Of a DNA stretch of 62,630 nucleotides, positions 42,366 to 50,178 are shown in pieces. The translations under genes and the position numbers were made by a program. Below the pieces are notes generated by a model. That model did not search any database. It was not told the origin of the DNA and saw only the letters and a list, made by a program, of their open reading frames with translations. The DNA comes from Ramlibacter sp. (GTDB lineage: Bacteria; Pseudomonadota; Gammaproteobacteria; Burkholderiales; Burkholderiaceae_C): the NCBI GenBank assembly GCA_030695945.1, contig JAUYOG010000068.1, positions 1 to 62,630 on the forward strand, written 5' to 3'. The first letter of the stretch is position 1. Every line of letters starts with the position of its first letter.

Positions 42366-44156
42366 ATGAATGAACGCAATGGAGCAGAGATCATCGTCGA
42401 CCACCTGGTCGATCAGAAGGTGCCCCATCTGATCGGAGTGTGCGGCCACGGCGATGTGGGGCTCATGGACGCCGCCTTCGACCGAAAGGACAAGCTGTCG
42501 CTCATTTCGGTGCACAACGAGCAGACGGCCGGATTCATGGCCGACGCATATTTCCGCGTGAAGCAGCAGCCGCTGGCGACCTTCACGTCGGTTGGCCCAG
42601 GTTCCATCAGCATCCAGGTGGCGATCGCCAATGCGTTTCTCGACTCGTCGGCCGTGTTCGCGATCACCGGCAACGTGCCGACCCAGCAATTCAATCGCGG
42701 ACCGTTCCAGGAACTCGGCCACCACTACCAGGCCGATTTCGTGTCTGCCATGCGGCCGTACGTGAAACGAAGTTACCAGGCCACCCGGCCGGACATGCTG
42801 CCCAACATGATGCGACACGCCTACAGCACGATGATGTCGGGCCGCGTGGGGCCTGTGCATCTCGACGTACCGCTCAACGTATTCAATGAGACGACGACGG
42901 AACAGGCGCCATTCGGCGAAGAGTGGCGGCAGAACGTAAGCTACCGGGCCGGCGCGGAGCCGGCGGCGGTCGTGGCCGCGGCCGACATGCTCCTTGCCGC
43001 GGAGCGCCCGCTGGTCATCGCTGGTAACGGCACGCTCGGCGCGCGCATGGGCGACCTGCTGTTGGAACTCCACGCGCTCACCGGCATTCCTGTCGCGACG
43101 ACGCCGCAGGCGAAGGGCGTGATCGACGAGACCCATGCCGCCTGCCTGGGACCGCTCGGTCGCGACGGTGTCTACCCCTCCAACCGCGCGTCGCGCGGCT
43201 GCGACGTGGTGCTGGCACTGGGCACGCGCTTCGGCGATCGCAGCGCGAGCAGCTGGCGCGAAGGCGCAACGCACAACATCGCCACGCAGAAGCTGATCCA
43301 CGTCGATATCGACGCAGCGCAGCTAGGGCGCAACTACCCGCCTGCGCTCGGTGTGGTGTCGAGCGCGCAGGTGTTCGTGGCGGCCCTGATCGCTGCGTTG
43401 AAGCCGCGTGCAGAGGCTCTCCGCAAAGCGAGGACGCAGCAAGCCGCCTGGACCGACAAATGGCAAGGCTGGAAGGGTCAGTGGGAAGCCGACGTCACGA
43501 AGACTTCGGGCCGCAGCGATGTGCCGATCCATCCGGACCGGGTCATCGGCGAGCTGCGCAGGGTTCTGCCCGAAAACGCCATCGTCGCAGCGGACATCGG
43601 CATGAACCACACCTGGGTGGTGCAGCAGTTCAAGGTGCGGCGAGGCGGCTACCTCGTGCAGTCCGGCGGCCTGGCTTCCATGGGCATGGGCGTCTGTGGC
43701 GCGCTCGGCGCGAAGCTGGCGGCGCCGGAGCGGCCGGTGGTCGCGGTCGTGGGCGACGGCGGCTTCATGATGCACAACAACGCGGTGGCCACTGCCGTCG
43801 AATACGACTTGCCCGTGGTGTGGGTCGTGTGGAACAACTGCGGCTACGTGTCCATCCGCGATCTGCAGAAAGGCCTTTACGGCCGCGAATACGGCACGCG
43901 GTTCCAGAAGGTGCGCACAGGTGAGCTGCATTCGGCGGACTACGCGATGATGGCCAGGGCCATGGGAGCGCAGGGCGTGCGCGTCGAGCAGCCAGGGGAC
44001 CTTGGCGGTGCGATAGAGCATGCCATCGCCAGCGGCAGGCCGACGGTGCTGGATGTCCAGGTGGAAGCCAATGTGAGCCGCCACACCGCGGGCGTACTCG
44101 ACTTTCCGCCGCTCATGGGTGCGAGCCCCAACTACGATCCGGACCCCCTGAAATGA
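42366..44156 (+). CDS. ThDP-dependent enzyme (AHAS-like; possible cyclic-diketone hydrolase)
   Basis: The protein has 596 residues with three domains in the acetohydroxyacid-synthase superfamily. The catalytic Glu52 is in SVHNEQTAGFMADAYFRV. The cofactor motif is VVAVVGDGGFMMHNN (Gly463-Asp464-Gly465), with NNCGY about 30 residues later. No regulatory AHAS subunit or branched-chain gene is near. Context with an aldehyde dehydrogenase and an IolE-like barrel instead recalls IolD and cyclohexane-1,2-dione hydrolase, which open 1,2-diketone rings. That role is inference. Start 42366 has a ribosome site (aaggac); ATG 42348 is an alternative. Confidence 0.85.
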   Translation: MNERNGAEIIVDHLVDQKVPHLIGVCGHGDVGLMDAAFDRKDKLSLISVHNEQTAGFMADAYFRVKQQPLATFTSVGPGSISIQVAIANAFLDSSAVFAITGNVPTQQFNRGPFQELGHHYQADFVSAMRPYVKRSYQATRPDMLPNMMRHAYSTMMSGRVGPVHLDVPLNVFNETTTEQAPFGEEWRQNVSYRAGAEPAAVVAAADMLLAAERPLVIAGNGTLGARMGDLLLELHALTGIPVATTPQAKGVIDETHAACLGPLGRDGVYPSNRASRGCDVVLALGTRFGDRSASSWREGATHNIATQKLIHVDIDAAQLGRNYPPALGVVSSAQVFVAALIAALKPRAEALRKARTQQAAWTDKWQGWKGQWEADVTKTSGRSDVPIHPDRVIGELRRVLPENAIVAADIGMNHTWVVQQFKVRRGGYLVQSGGLASMGMGVCGALGAKLAAPERPVVAVVGDGGFMMHNNAVATAVEYDLPVVWVVWNNCGYVSIRDLQKGLYGREYGTRFQKVRTGELHSADYAMMARAMGAQGVRVEQPGDLGGAIEHAIASGRPTVLDVQVEANVSRHTAGVLDFPPLMGASPNYDPDPLK

Positions 44157-45610
44157 GCACGTCCAACGACGCGGTCGCAACCAGCTTCGCGCAGCTGGGA
44201 CACTACATCCACGGCGAGTGGCGCAAAGGCGCGTCGCGCACGATGCAGGTACTGGATCCGGCCACGGGCCGGCCGATCGGCGAAATCCCCGTTGCCACCC
44301 CGCAGGACCTTGAGGACGCCCTGAGATCGTCGTCCGAAGGCTTTCGCAAGTGGCGCGACACCGCGCCTGCGCAGCGTTGCGCGATCATCCTCGCCGCCGC
44401 GCAGCTGATGCGCCAGCGCCGGGCGCACATTGCAATGGTGATGACGATGGAGCAGGGCAAACCGATCGCCGAATCGGAGGCTGAGGTGCTACGCGCGGCG
44501 GAGTTGATCGAATGGGCCGCCGAGGAAGGCCGGCGTACCTACGGACTGACCATTCCGGCACCGGTGGGTTATCGCTATCTGACCTTCGCGGAGCCGTTGG
44601 GCCCGGTCGCGGCGCTCACGCCCTGGAATTTTCCGGCGGTCTCCCCGGCGCGCAAAGTGGGAAGCGCGCTTGCGGCCGGGTGTAGTTGCATCCTCAAGCC
44701 TTCAGACCTCACGCCGTGCACTGCGGCGGAAATGACAAGGGCGTTCCACGACGCGGGACTGCCGCCTGGCGTGCTGAACCTTCTGTACGGCGAAGCCCAA
44801 ATGATCTCGCAGGCGCTGATCGCCTCGCCGGTAGTGCGCAAGGTTACTTTCACAGGCTCGGTGCCGGTCGGCAAGCAGCTTTCCGAGCTCGCCGGGCGGC
44901 ATATGAAGCCGTGCGTGATGGAACTCGGCGGTCATTCGCCGACGATCGTGTTCCCGGATGTGGACGTGAAAAAGATAGCCCGGGCCAGTGCAGCGACGAA
45001 GTACCGCAACTCAGGACAGGTATGCACCTCCCCCACGCGCTTTTACGTGCACCAAGACATCTACAAGGCGTTCACGGAAGAATTCGCCGGTGCCGCGAAA
45101 GCACTCGCGATGGGTCCCGGCCGTGATGCGAAGACGCAGATGGGGCCGGTGGTGAGCGAGCGACGGGCGTCCACCTTGCAACGCCTGGCCGACGACGCCC
45201 GAAACAAGGGCGCGGTCGTGCTCGCGGGTGGCGGACGCACCGACGACGCCGGTTTCTTCTTCCAACCGACCGTACTCTCCGACGTGCCACTGGACGCCGC
45301 CGTGATGAGCGAAGAGCCGTTCGGACCGATGGCAGTGTGCCGGTCGTTCTCGACGATCGAAGAAGTGGTCCAGCAAGCGAATGCGCTCCCCTACGGACTG
45401 GCGGCATACCTGTTCTCAGGATCGGTGCACACCACCAGCCGCATCGCGCGCGAGCTCGAGTGCGGCGTTGTGGGCGTCAACGCGTTCAACGGATCGAACC
45501 CCGAGACGCCCTTCGGCGGCGTGAAGGACAGCGGCTACGGCCGCGAAGGCGGAACCGAGGGCGTGCGCAGCTACATGGCCACGAAATTCGTGGTGGAGGG
45601 ACCGCTATGA
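44153..45610 (+). CDS. NAD(P)-dependent aldehyde dehydrogenase (succinate-semialdehyde type)
   Basis: The protein has 485 residues. LTPWNFPAVSPARKVGSALA and ILKPSDLTPCTAAEM form the cofactor site. The general base is in CVMELGGHSPTIVF and the nucleophile Cys291 in NSGQVCTSPTRFYVH. The C-terminal ETPFGGVKDSGYGREGG is typical of the semialdehyde group. It overlaps the ThDP gene by four bases, so it likely oxidises the semialdehyde released by that enzyme to a dicarboxylic acid. Confidence 0.9.
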   Translation: MSTSNDAVATSFAQLGHYIHGEWRKGASRTMQVLDPATGRPIGEIPVATPQDLEDALRSSSEGFRKWRDTAPAQRCAIILAAAQLMRQRRAHIAMVMTMEQGKPIAESEAEVLRAAELIEWAAEEGRRTYGLTIPAPVGYRYLTFAEPLGPVAALTPWNFPAVSPARKVGSALAAGCSCILKPSDLTPCTAAEMTRAFHDAGLPPGVLNLLYGEAQMISQALIASPVVRKVTFTGSVPVGKQLSELAGRHMKPCVMELGGHSPTIVFPDVDVKKIARASAATKYRNSGQVCTSPTRFYVHQDIYKAFTEEFAGAAKALAMGPGRDAKTQMGPVVSERRASTLQRLADDARNKGAVVLAGGGRTDDAGFFFQPTVLSDVPLDAAVMSEEPFGPMAVCRSFSTIEEVVQQANALPYGLAAYLFSGSVHTTSRIARELECGVVGVNAFNGSNPETPFGGVKDSGYGREGGTEGVRSYMATKFVVEGPL

Positions 45611-46674
45611 GAGCTGCAGAAGGGGTGAAGAAAGCACTCATCGTCGGGGCCTCCGGCTTGGTCGGCGGCAACCTGCTCGAGCGCCTGCGCGGCGACCCCG
45701 CCTGGCACGTGACGACACTCTCGCGCAGGCCGCCTGCGCTGCACGGCGAGGGTGCCCAGCACCTCCCCGTGGATCTGCTGGATGCCGCGCAATGCCGCGC
45801 GGCGGCGCCGCAGCTCGCCGACACCACGCACATCTTCTTTTGTGCTCGCTCGGTGGAGCAGAACTACGTGATCAACGTGGATGCCAATCGGCTCATCGTG
45901 GAGAACCTGCTCGACGCCATGCTGCCCACGGCCACGAAGCTGGAGCACGTGCAGATCATTCACGGCATGAAGTGGTACGGTAGCAACCTGGGCCCGTACC
46001 GCACGCCGGCCAAAGAATGGCATCCGAGATTGCCCGGCCGCAACTTTTACTACGAGCAGCTCGACGCACTGATCGAGCGACAGAAGGGTGCGCGCTGGAG
46101 CTGGTCTACCTTGCGTCCGCACTTCATCTGTGGCGTGTCGATAGGAAGCCCTAGCAACCCCCTGTCGACGCTGGGCGCGTACGCCGCGGTGCTGCGCGAA
46201 CTCGGCGAGCCGCTCCACTTCCCGGGGCTGCAGGGCGCATTCGATGCGGCCATGAACATCACTGACGTGGCATTGCTGTCGAAAGCGATGGAGTGGGCGG
46301 CCACCGAGCCATGCTGCGCGAACGAGGCATTCAACATCGTCAACGGCGACACATTCCGGTGGCGCGACGTGTGGGTGATGCTCGCCGAGCACTTCGGCAT
46401 GAAGCCGGGCACCGTGCGTCCCACCAACTTGCGCGAATACATGGCCGACAAACAGCCAGTGTGGGAGCACGTCGCCAAGACGAATGGCCTGAAGTTCGAG
46501 CGGCTTGAGGCCGTCGCCGACTGGGCTTTCGCCGACGTCATGTTCGCGGGCGCCTGGGAACAGACCGCCTCGGTCGTGAAGGCGCATCAGTACGGCTTCA
46601 CCGGCATGGTGGACACCGAGGAAATGCTGCTGCGCGTGCTCGGCGAGTACCGCACACTCAAGATCCTGCCCTAG
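45607..46674 (+). CDS. PRISE-type SDR (progesterone 5-beta-reductase/iridoid synthase-like)
   Basis: An extended short-chain dehydrogenase of 355 residues. Rossmann motif KALIVGASGLVGGNLLERLR. Signatures of the PRISE family are VQIIHGMKWYGSNLGPYRTP, the catalytic Tyr region RNFYYEQLDALIERQ (Tyr148/149) and WSTLRPHFICGVSIGSPSNP. PRISE enzymes reduce the C=C of enones with NAD(P)H and are known mainly from plants, with some bacterial homologues. It overlaps the aldehyde dehydrogenase gene (ATGA). It suggests that a cyclic or conjugated enone is an intermediate. Confidence 0.8.
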   Translation: MRAAEGVKKALIVGASGLVGGNLLERLRGDPAWHVTTLSRRPPALHGEGAQHLPVDLLDAAQCRAAAPQLADTTHIFFCARSVEQNYVINVDANRLIVENLLDAMLPTATKLEHVQIIHGMKWYGSNLGPYRTPAKEWHPRLPGRNFYYEQLDALIERQKGARWSWSTLRPHFICGVSIGSPSNPLSTLGAYAAVLRELGEPLHFPGLQGAFDAAMNITDVALLSKAMEWAATEPCCANEAFNIVNGDTFRWRDVWVMLAEHFGMKPGTVRPTNLREYMADKQPVWEHVAKTNGLKFERLEAVADWAFADVMFAGAWEQTASVVKAHQYGFTGMVDTEEMLLRVLGEYRTLKILP

Positions 46675-46689
46675 GAAGAAAGAAACACC

Positions 46690-47499
46690 ATGGACGCGTC
46701 GAAACTGAGCTGCACCACCGTCACCTTTGGCGGCAAGCTAACCGCAAAACTCAACGCAATGAAGGCCGCGGGCTTCGGCGCCACCGAGATCTGGCCGCGC
46801 GACTATTACGAGCACAACGAGGGGCCGGACATCGCGCTGAACATGCTGCAGGAGCTGCAGCTGGCGCCTTCGTGCTACCAGAACCTGCGCAACTTCGAGG
46901 GCATGCCGGAGACGCAGCGCGCACGCAAGTCGGCCATCGCCACGCAGCTCTTCGACCAGATGCGCGTGCTGGGATGCGAGACGCTCGTGCTTTGCTCCAA
47001 CATTGCGCCGGACAGCTCGCCCGACGAAGGCCGCATCGCCGCCGACCTGCAGATGCTGGGCGATCTCGCTACCCCCTACGGCGTGCGCGTCGCGTGGGAG
47101 CCAATCTGCTGGGGCCGCTGGGTCAAGGACTACCGGGACGCCTGGCGGATCCTGCAGAAGGTGAACCACCCCAACATCGGCCTCGTGCTCGACTCCTTCC
47201 ACGTGCTCGCGCTCAATTTGCCGGTCGAGCCGATCGCGGACATTCCGCGCGAGAAGATCTTCTTTGTCGAACTGGCCGACATGCCTGGCGGCACCCTCGA
47301 TTTCCTCGAGGTGAGCCGCTCGTTCCGCCTTTTCCCGGGCGAGGGCGTGACGCCTATCGAGAGCTTTGTGGAGCAGGTCCGGAACACAGGGTATGACAGC
47401 TTCTGGTCCGTCGAGGTATTCAATACCTATTACCAGACGCTCGACGTGAACGAGGTCGCCCGCCGGGCGATGAACTCACTGCGGCGCTACGTAGCATGA
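46690..47499 (+). CDS. Xylose-isomerase-like TIM barrel (IolE/3-dehydroshikimate dehydratase-like)
   Basis: The protein has 269 residues of the sugar-phosphate isomerase/epimerase fold. The metal ligands are readable: Glu137 in VAWEPICWG, Asp168 and His171 in LVLDSFHVLA, and Glu242 in FWSVEVFN. VELADMPGGTLDFLEVSRSF is also typical. Relatives include 2-keto-myo-inositol dehydratase and 3-dehydroshikimate dehydratase, which dehydrate cyclic ketols. It probably dehydrates or isomerises a hydroxylated alicyclic ketone before ring opening. It overlaps the next gene by four bases. Confidence 0.82.
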   Translation: MDASKLSCTTVTFGGKLTAKLNAMKAAGFGATEIWPRDYYEHNEGPDIALNMLQELQLAPSCYQNLRNFEGMPETQRARKSAIATQLFDQMRVLGCETLVLCSNIAPDSSPDEGRIAADLQMLGDLATPYGVRVAWEPICWGRWVKDYRDAWRILQKVNHPNIGLVLDSFHVLALNLPVEPIADIPREKIFFVELADMPGGTLDFLEVSRSFRLFPGEGVTPIESFVEQVRNTGYDSFWSVEVFNTYYQTLDVNEVARRAMNSLRRYVA

Positions 47500-49268
47500 T
47501 CGTGTCGGTCGCGGCGCTGCCGGCATCGCCGGCGGACTGCGAATGCGATGTCCTGGTGGTCGGCTCGGGCGCCGGCGGCCTCTCGGCCGCGGTCGCAAGC
47601 GCGAAGCGCGGCATGCGTACGATCGTTGCCGAAAAAGCCTCGCACTTCGGCGGCACGACCGCATGGGCCGGAGGCTGGATCTGGGTGCCCTGCAACCCGA
47701 TCGCGGAAGCGGCGGGCGTGCCCGATTCGCCCGAGCAGGCACGGCTTTATCTGTCGCAGCGCCTGGAGTCGCAGTACGAGCCCGAGCTCGTCGACGCGTA
47801 CATCGAGGCTGGCCCGCGCATGGTGGCCGAGTATATGCGGGACACCGACGTGCAGTTCGAGTCCGGCGGCTTCATCTTTCCGGATTACTTTCCCGAGACG
47901 CCCGGCGCGCTGCCCGGCGGCGGGCGCAGCCGTTCATTGCGCCCGGTGGCCTTCGACGGCCGCCAGCTATGCGCCGCGACCCTGCGCAAGCTGCAGCCGA
48001 TGTTGCCTCAGCTCACGCTCGGCGGCGGCATGCTGCTCGGCTCGCTCGTGGAGATGCGGCACTTCATCAACGCTGCGCGCTCGCTGCAGTCGGCGATCTT
48101 CGTCGCGCGCAAGAGCGCGCGCTACGCGCTGGACCGCCTGCTTCATGGCCGCGACATGTCGCTCGTGAACGGACTCGCCCTCGTCGCGCGCCATGCGAGC
48201 ACGCTCGACCGGCTGGGCGTGCCGATCTGGGTCAATGCGCCCGCCACCCAGCTCGTGAGCGAGGGAGGACGCGTGACGGGAGCATGGATTGAGCACAACG
48301 GCACGCAGGTGCAGGTGCGGGCACGCCGCGGCGTGGTGCTGGCCTGTGGCGGCTTCCCAAATGACGAGGCTCGCAAACGTCGCTACTACAGCCACGTGGC
48401 GGCGGGGGGCTCTCACTACGCTGTCGCGCCGCCGAGCTGCACCGGCGATGGGCTGAACCTCGGCGAAGCCGCGGGTGGCGGGGTGGTCGAAGGGCGGCCC
48501 TGGAACTGCCTATTCATGCCTGTGTCGCGGCTGCCGGATGCGAAGACGCGACCGGCGGCCTTCCCGCACATCTGGGACCGCTCGAAGCCAGGCTTCATCG
48601 CCGTGACACCGCGCGGTGAGCGCTTCGTGAATGAGGCGACTTCGTACATGCAATTTGGCCAGGCCATGGTGCGCGCCGCGCAGGGCGGCAGCGACGTACG
48701 GGCCTGGCTCTTGTGCGACGCGCAGGCCATCCGCCACTTTGGATTGGGGATCGTGCGCCCGATGCTGCCACTGCGCCAACACCTACGCTCGGGTTACCTG
48801 CGCCGTGGCGACACGATCGAGGAGCTTGCGCGCGCCATCGGCGTCCCGCCGCAGACGCTCGCCCAGACTGTGACCGAGTACAACGCCGACGCCTCGCGCG
48901 GTATCGACCGCCGCTTCGCAAAGGGCGAGGACGCGTTCTCGCGCTTCCAGGGCGATCCAACCGTACATCCCAACCCGACGATGGCGCCGCTGAAGAAGGG
49001 CCCGTTCTACGCAGTGGAGATCTTCTGCGGTGATTTCGGCACCTTCACCGGCCTGCGCGCCAACGCCCACGCCCAGGTGCTCAAGGTTGGCGGCGACGAA
49101 CCCATCCCCGGCCTCTATGCGGCCGGCAACGACATGGCGATCATGATGGGCAGCCATTCCGTGGGGGGCGGCATCACGATCGGGCCCGCGATGGTATTCG
49201 GCTACATCGCCGGCTGCCACCTTGCTGCGCAGGTCGATCAGGCCGTAGCACCGGCGGCTGCCGCCTAG
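47496..49268 (+). CDS. FAD-dependent oxidoreductase (3-ketosteroid delta-1-dehydrogenase-like)
   Basis: The protein has 590 residues. The FAD motif VLVVGSGAGGLSAAVASAKR lies near the N-terminus, followed by FGGTTAWAGGWIWVP. The C-terminal VGGGITIGPAMVFGYIAGC is typical of the ketosteroid dehydrogenase/fumarate reductase family. These enzymes remove hydrogen alpha,beta to a ring ketone. Fumarate-reductase activity is unlikely as no heme domain or signal peptide is present. It is the last gene of the five-gene operon and its stop overlaps that of the convergent IclR gene. Confidence 0.85.
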   Translation: MIVSVAALPASPADCECDVLVVGSGAGGLSAAVASAKRGMRTIVAEKASHFGGTTAWAGGWIWVPCNPIAEAAGVPDSPEQARLYLSQRLESQYEPELVDAYIEAGPRMVAEYMRDTDVQFESGGFIFPDYFPETPGALPGGGRSRSLRPVAFDGRQLCAATLRKLQPMLPQLTLGGGMLLGSLVEMRHFINAARSLQSAIFVARKSARYALDRLLHGRDMSLVNGLALVARHASTLDRLGVPIWVNAPATQLVSEGGRVTGAWIEHNGTQVQVRARRGVVLACGGFPNDEARKRRYYSHVAAGGSHYAVAPPSCTGDGLNLGEAAGGGVVEGRPWNCLFMPVSRLPDAKTRPAAFPHIWDRSKPGFIAVTPRGERFVNEATSYMQFGQAMVRAAQGGSDVRAWLLCDAQAIRHFGLGIVRPMLPLRQHLRSGYLRRGDTIEELARAIGVPPQTLAQTVTEYNADASRGIDRRFAKGEDAFSRFQGDPTVHPNPTMAPLKKGPFYAVEIFCGDFGTFTGLRANAHAQVLKVGGDEPIPGLYAAGNDMAIMMGSHSVGGGITIGPAMVFGYIAGCHLAAQVDQAVAPAAAA

Positions 49269-50026
49269 AACGCAGCGCTCGTCGCCTGATACACCGGCGA
49301 CGAGGCGCCCAGACTCTCGGACAGGCGCGTGGCGGCGTTCATCACGGACGTGGAGAGGCTGAGCATGCGGTCATGCGAGAACCGTTCGGCGGGACCCGAG
49401 ACGGAGAGAGCTGCCACCGGCATGCGGTCCGTTCCCCACACCGGGGCGGACACGCTGTTGACGCCGGGCCGCGAGCCATTGATCGACATCGCGAAGCCGC
49501 GCTCCCGTACCTCGCGCAACTCTTTCAGCAATTCCGGAAAGGCGTCTGAGCCGGCCTGCGCTTCGGCAATGGAAGCCACAGTCTCTTCCGGTTGAAAGGC
49601 GAGCAACGACTTGCCCGAAGCCGTGCGCCAAGCGGACGCACGCCATCCGACGCGCGCGGATGCCCGGACGGGGTGCTCGCCCTCGATTTTCTCGATGTAG
49701 AGCACATCGGCCCCGTCGAGAACCGACAGCAGGATCGTCTCATCGACCTGATTGAACAGCATCTTCATGTGCGGACGCGCCACGCGCCGCACCGGGTGCC
49801 GGTCGATGACGCGCACACCCAGTTCCCAGATTTTGAGCGTGAGGGAGTAGCGCCCCGCGTCCCCGACGGAGCGAACGAAACCCTGGCTTGCCAGCGTCGC
49901 GAGGATGCGAAACGTGTTGCTTTTCGAAAAGCCGAGTTGGCGGCTGAGTTCCGCGACGCCGCGGGGCTCCTCGCTGTCGGCGAGTGCACTCAGAACCTGA
50001 AGTGCTTTGACGGTCGTGCTGTCCAT
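49265..50026 (-). CDS. IclR-family transcriptional regulator
   Basis: The protein has 253 residues. The N-terminal winged helix is VKALQVLSALADSEEPRGVA followed by ELSRQLGFSKSNTFRILATL. The effector domain has SARVGWRASAWRTASGKSLL and RGFAMSINGSRPGVNSVSAP. IclR proteins sense aromatic or organic-acid metabolites and control adjacent catabolic genes. It sits between the ring operon and the second Bug gene. It is the best candidate to bind the 13-base sites at 40091 and 50145. Confidence 0.9.
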   Translation of the reverse strand: MDSTTVKALQVLSALADSEEPRGVAELSRQLGFSKSNTFRILATLASQGFVRSVGDAGRYSLTLKIWELGVRVIDRHPVRRVARPHMKMLFNQVDETILLSVLDGADVLYIEKIEGEHPVRASARVGWRASAWRTASGKSLLAFQPEETVASIAEAQAGSDAFPELLKELREVRERGFAMSINGSRPGVNSVSAPVWGTDRMPVAALSVSGPAERFSHDRMLSLSTSVMNAATRLSESLGASSPVYQATSAAF

Positions 50027-50144
50027 GTGATCCGCAACCCTTTTCGTTTCATTTTACGGCACGCTGTGTCGGTCATAGCCTACAGGACGACTCGCCCAGC
50101 CGATAAAAGATATGACGTAACACAGGCTAGCACTACGTTGCGCA

Positions 50145-50157
50145 ATATGGCACAATA
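50145..50157 (-). promoter_or_regulatory. 13-base operator candidate before Bug receptor 2
   Basis: On the minus strand the sequence is TATTGTGCCATAT, identical to the site at 40091-40103. It lies 21 bases before the start of the second Bug gene and in the intergenic region shared with the IclR gene. The two copies are 10 kb apart and in opposite orientation, which makes chance or simple duplication less likely than a shared operator. Confidence 0.6.
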
Positions 50158-50178
50158 AACTAGAACAAGGAGACACTG

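Noticed and set aside
42366..44156. Acetolactate synthase large subunit for branched-chain amino acids
   Set aside because: No small subunit, ilvC or other biosynthetic genes; the operon is catabolic in content. The superfamily assignment stays.
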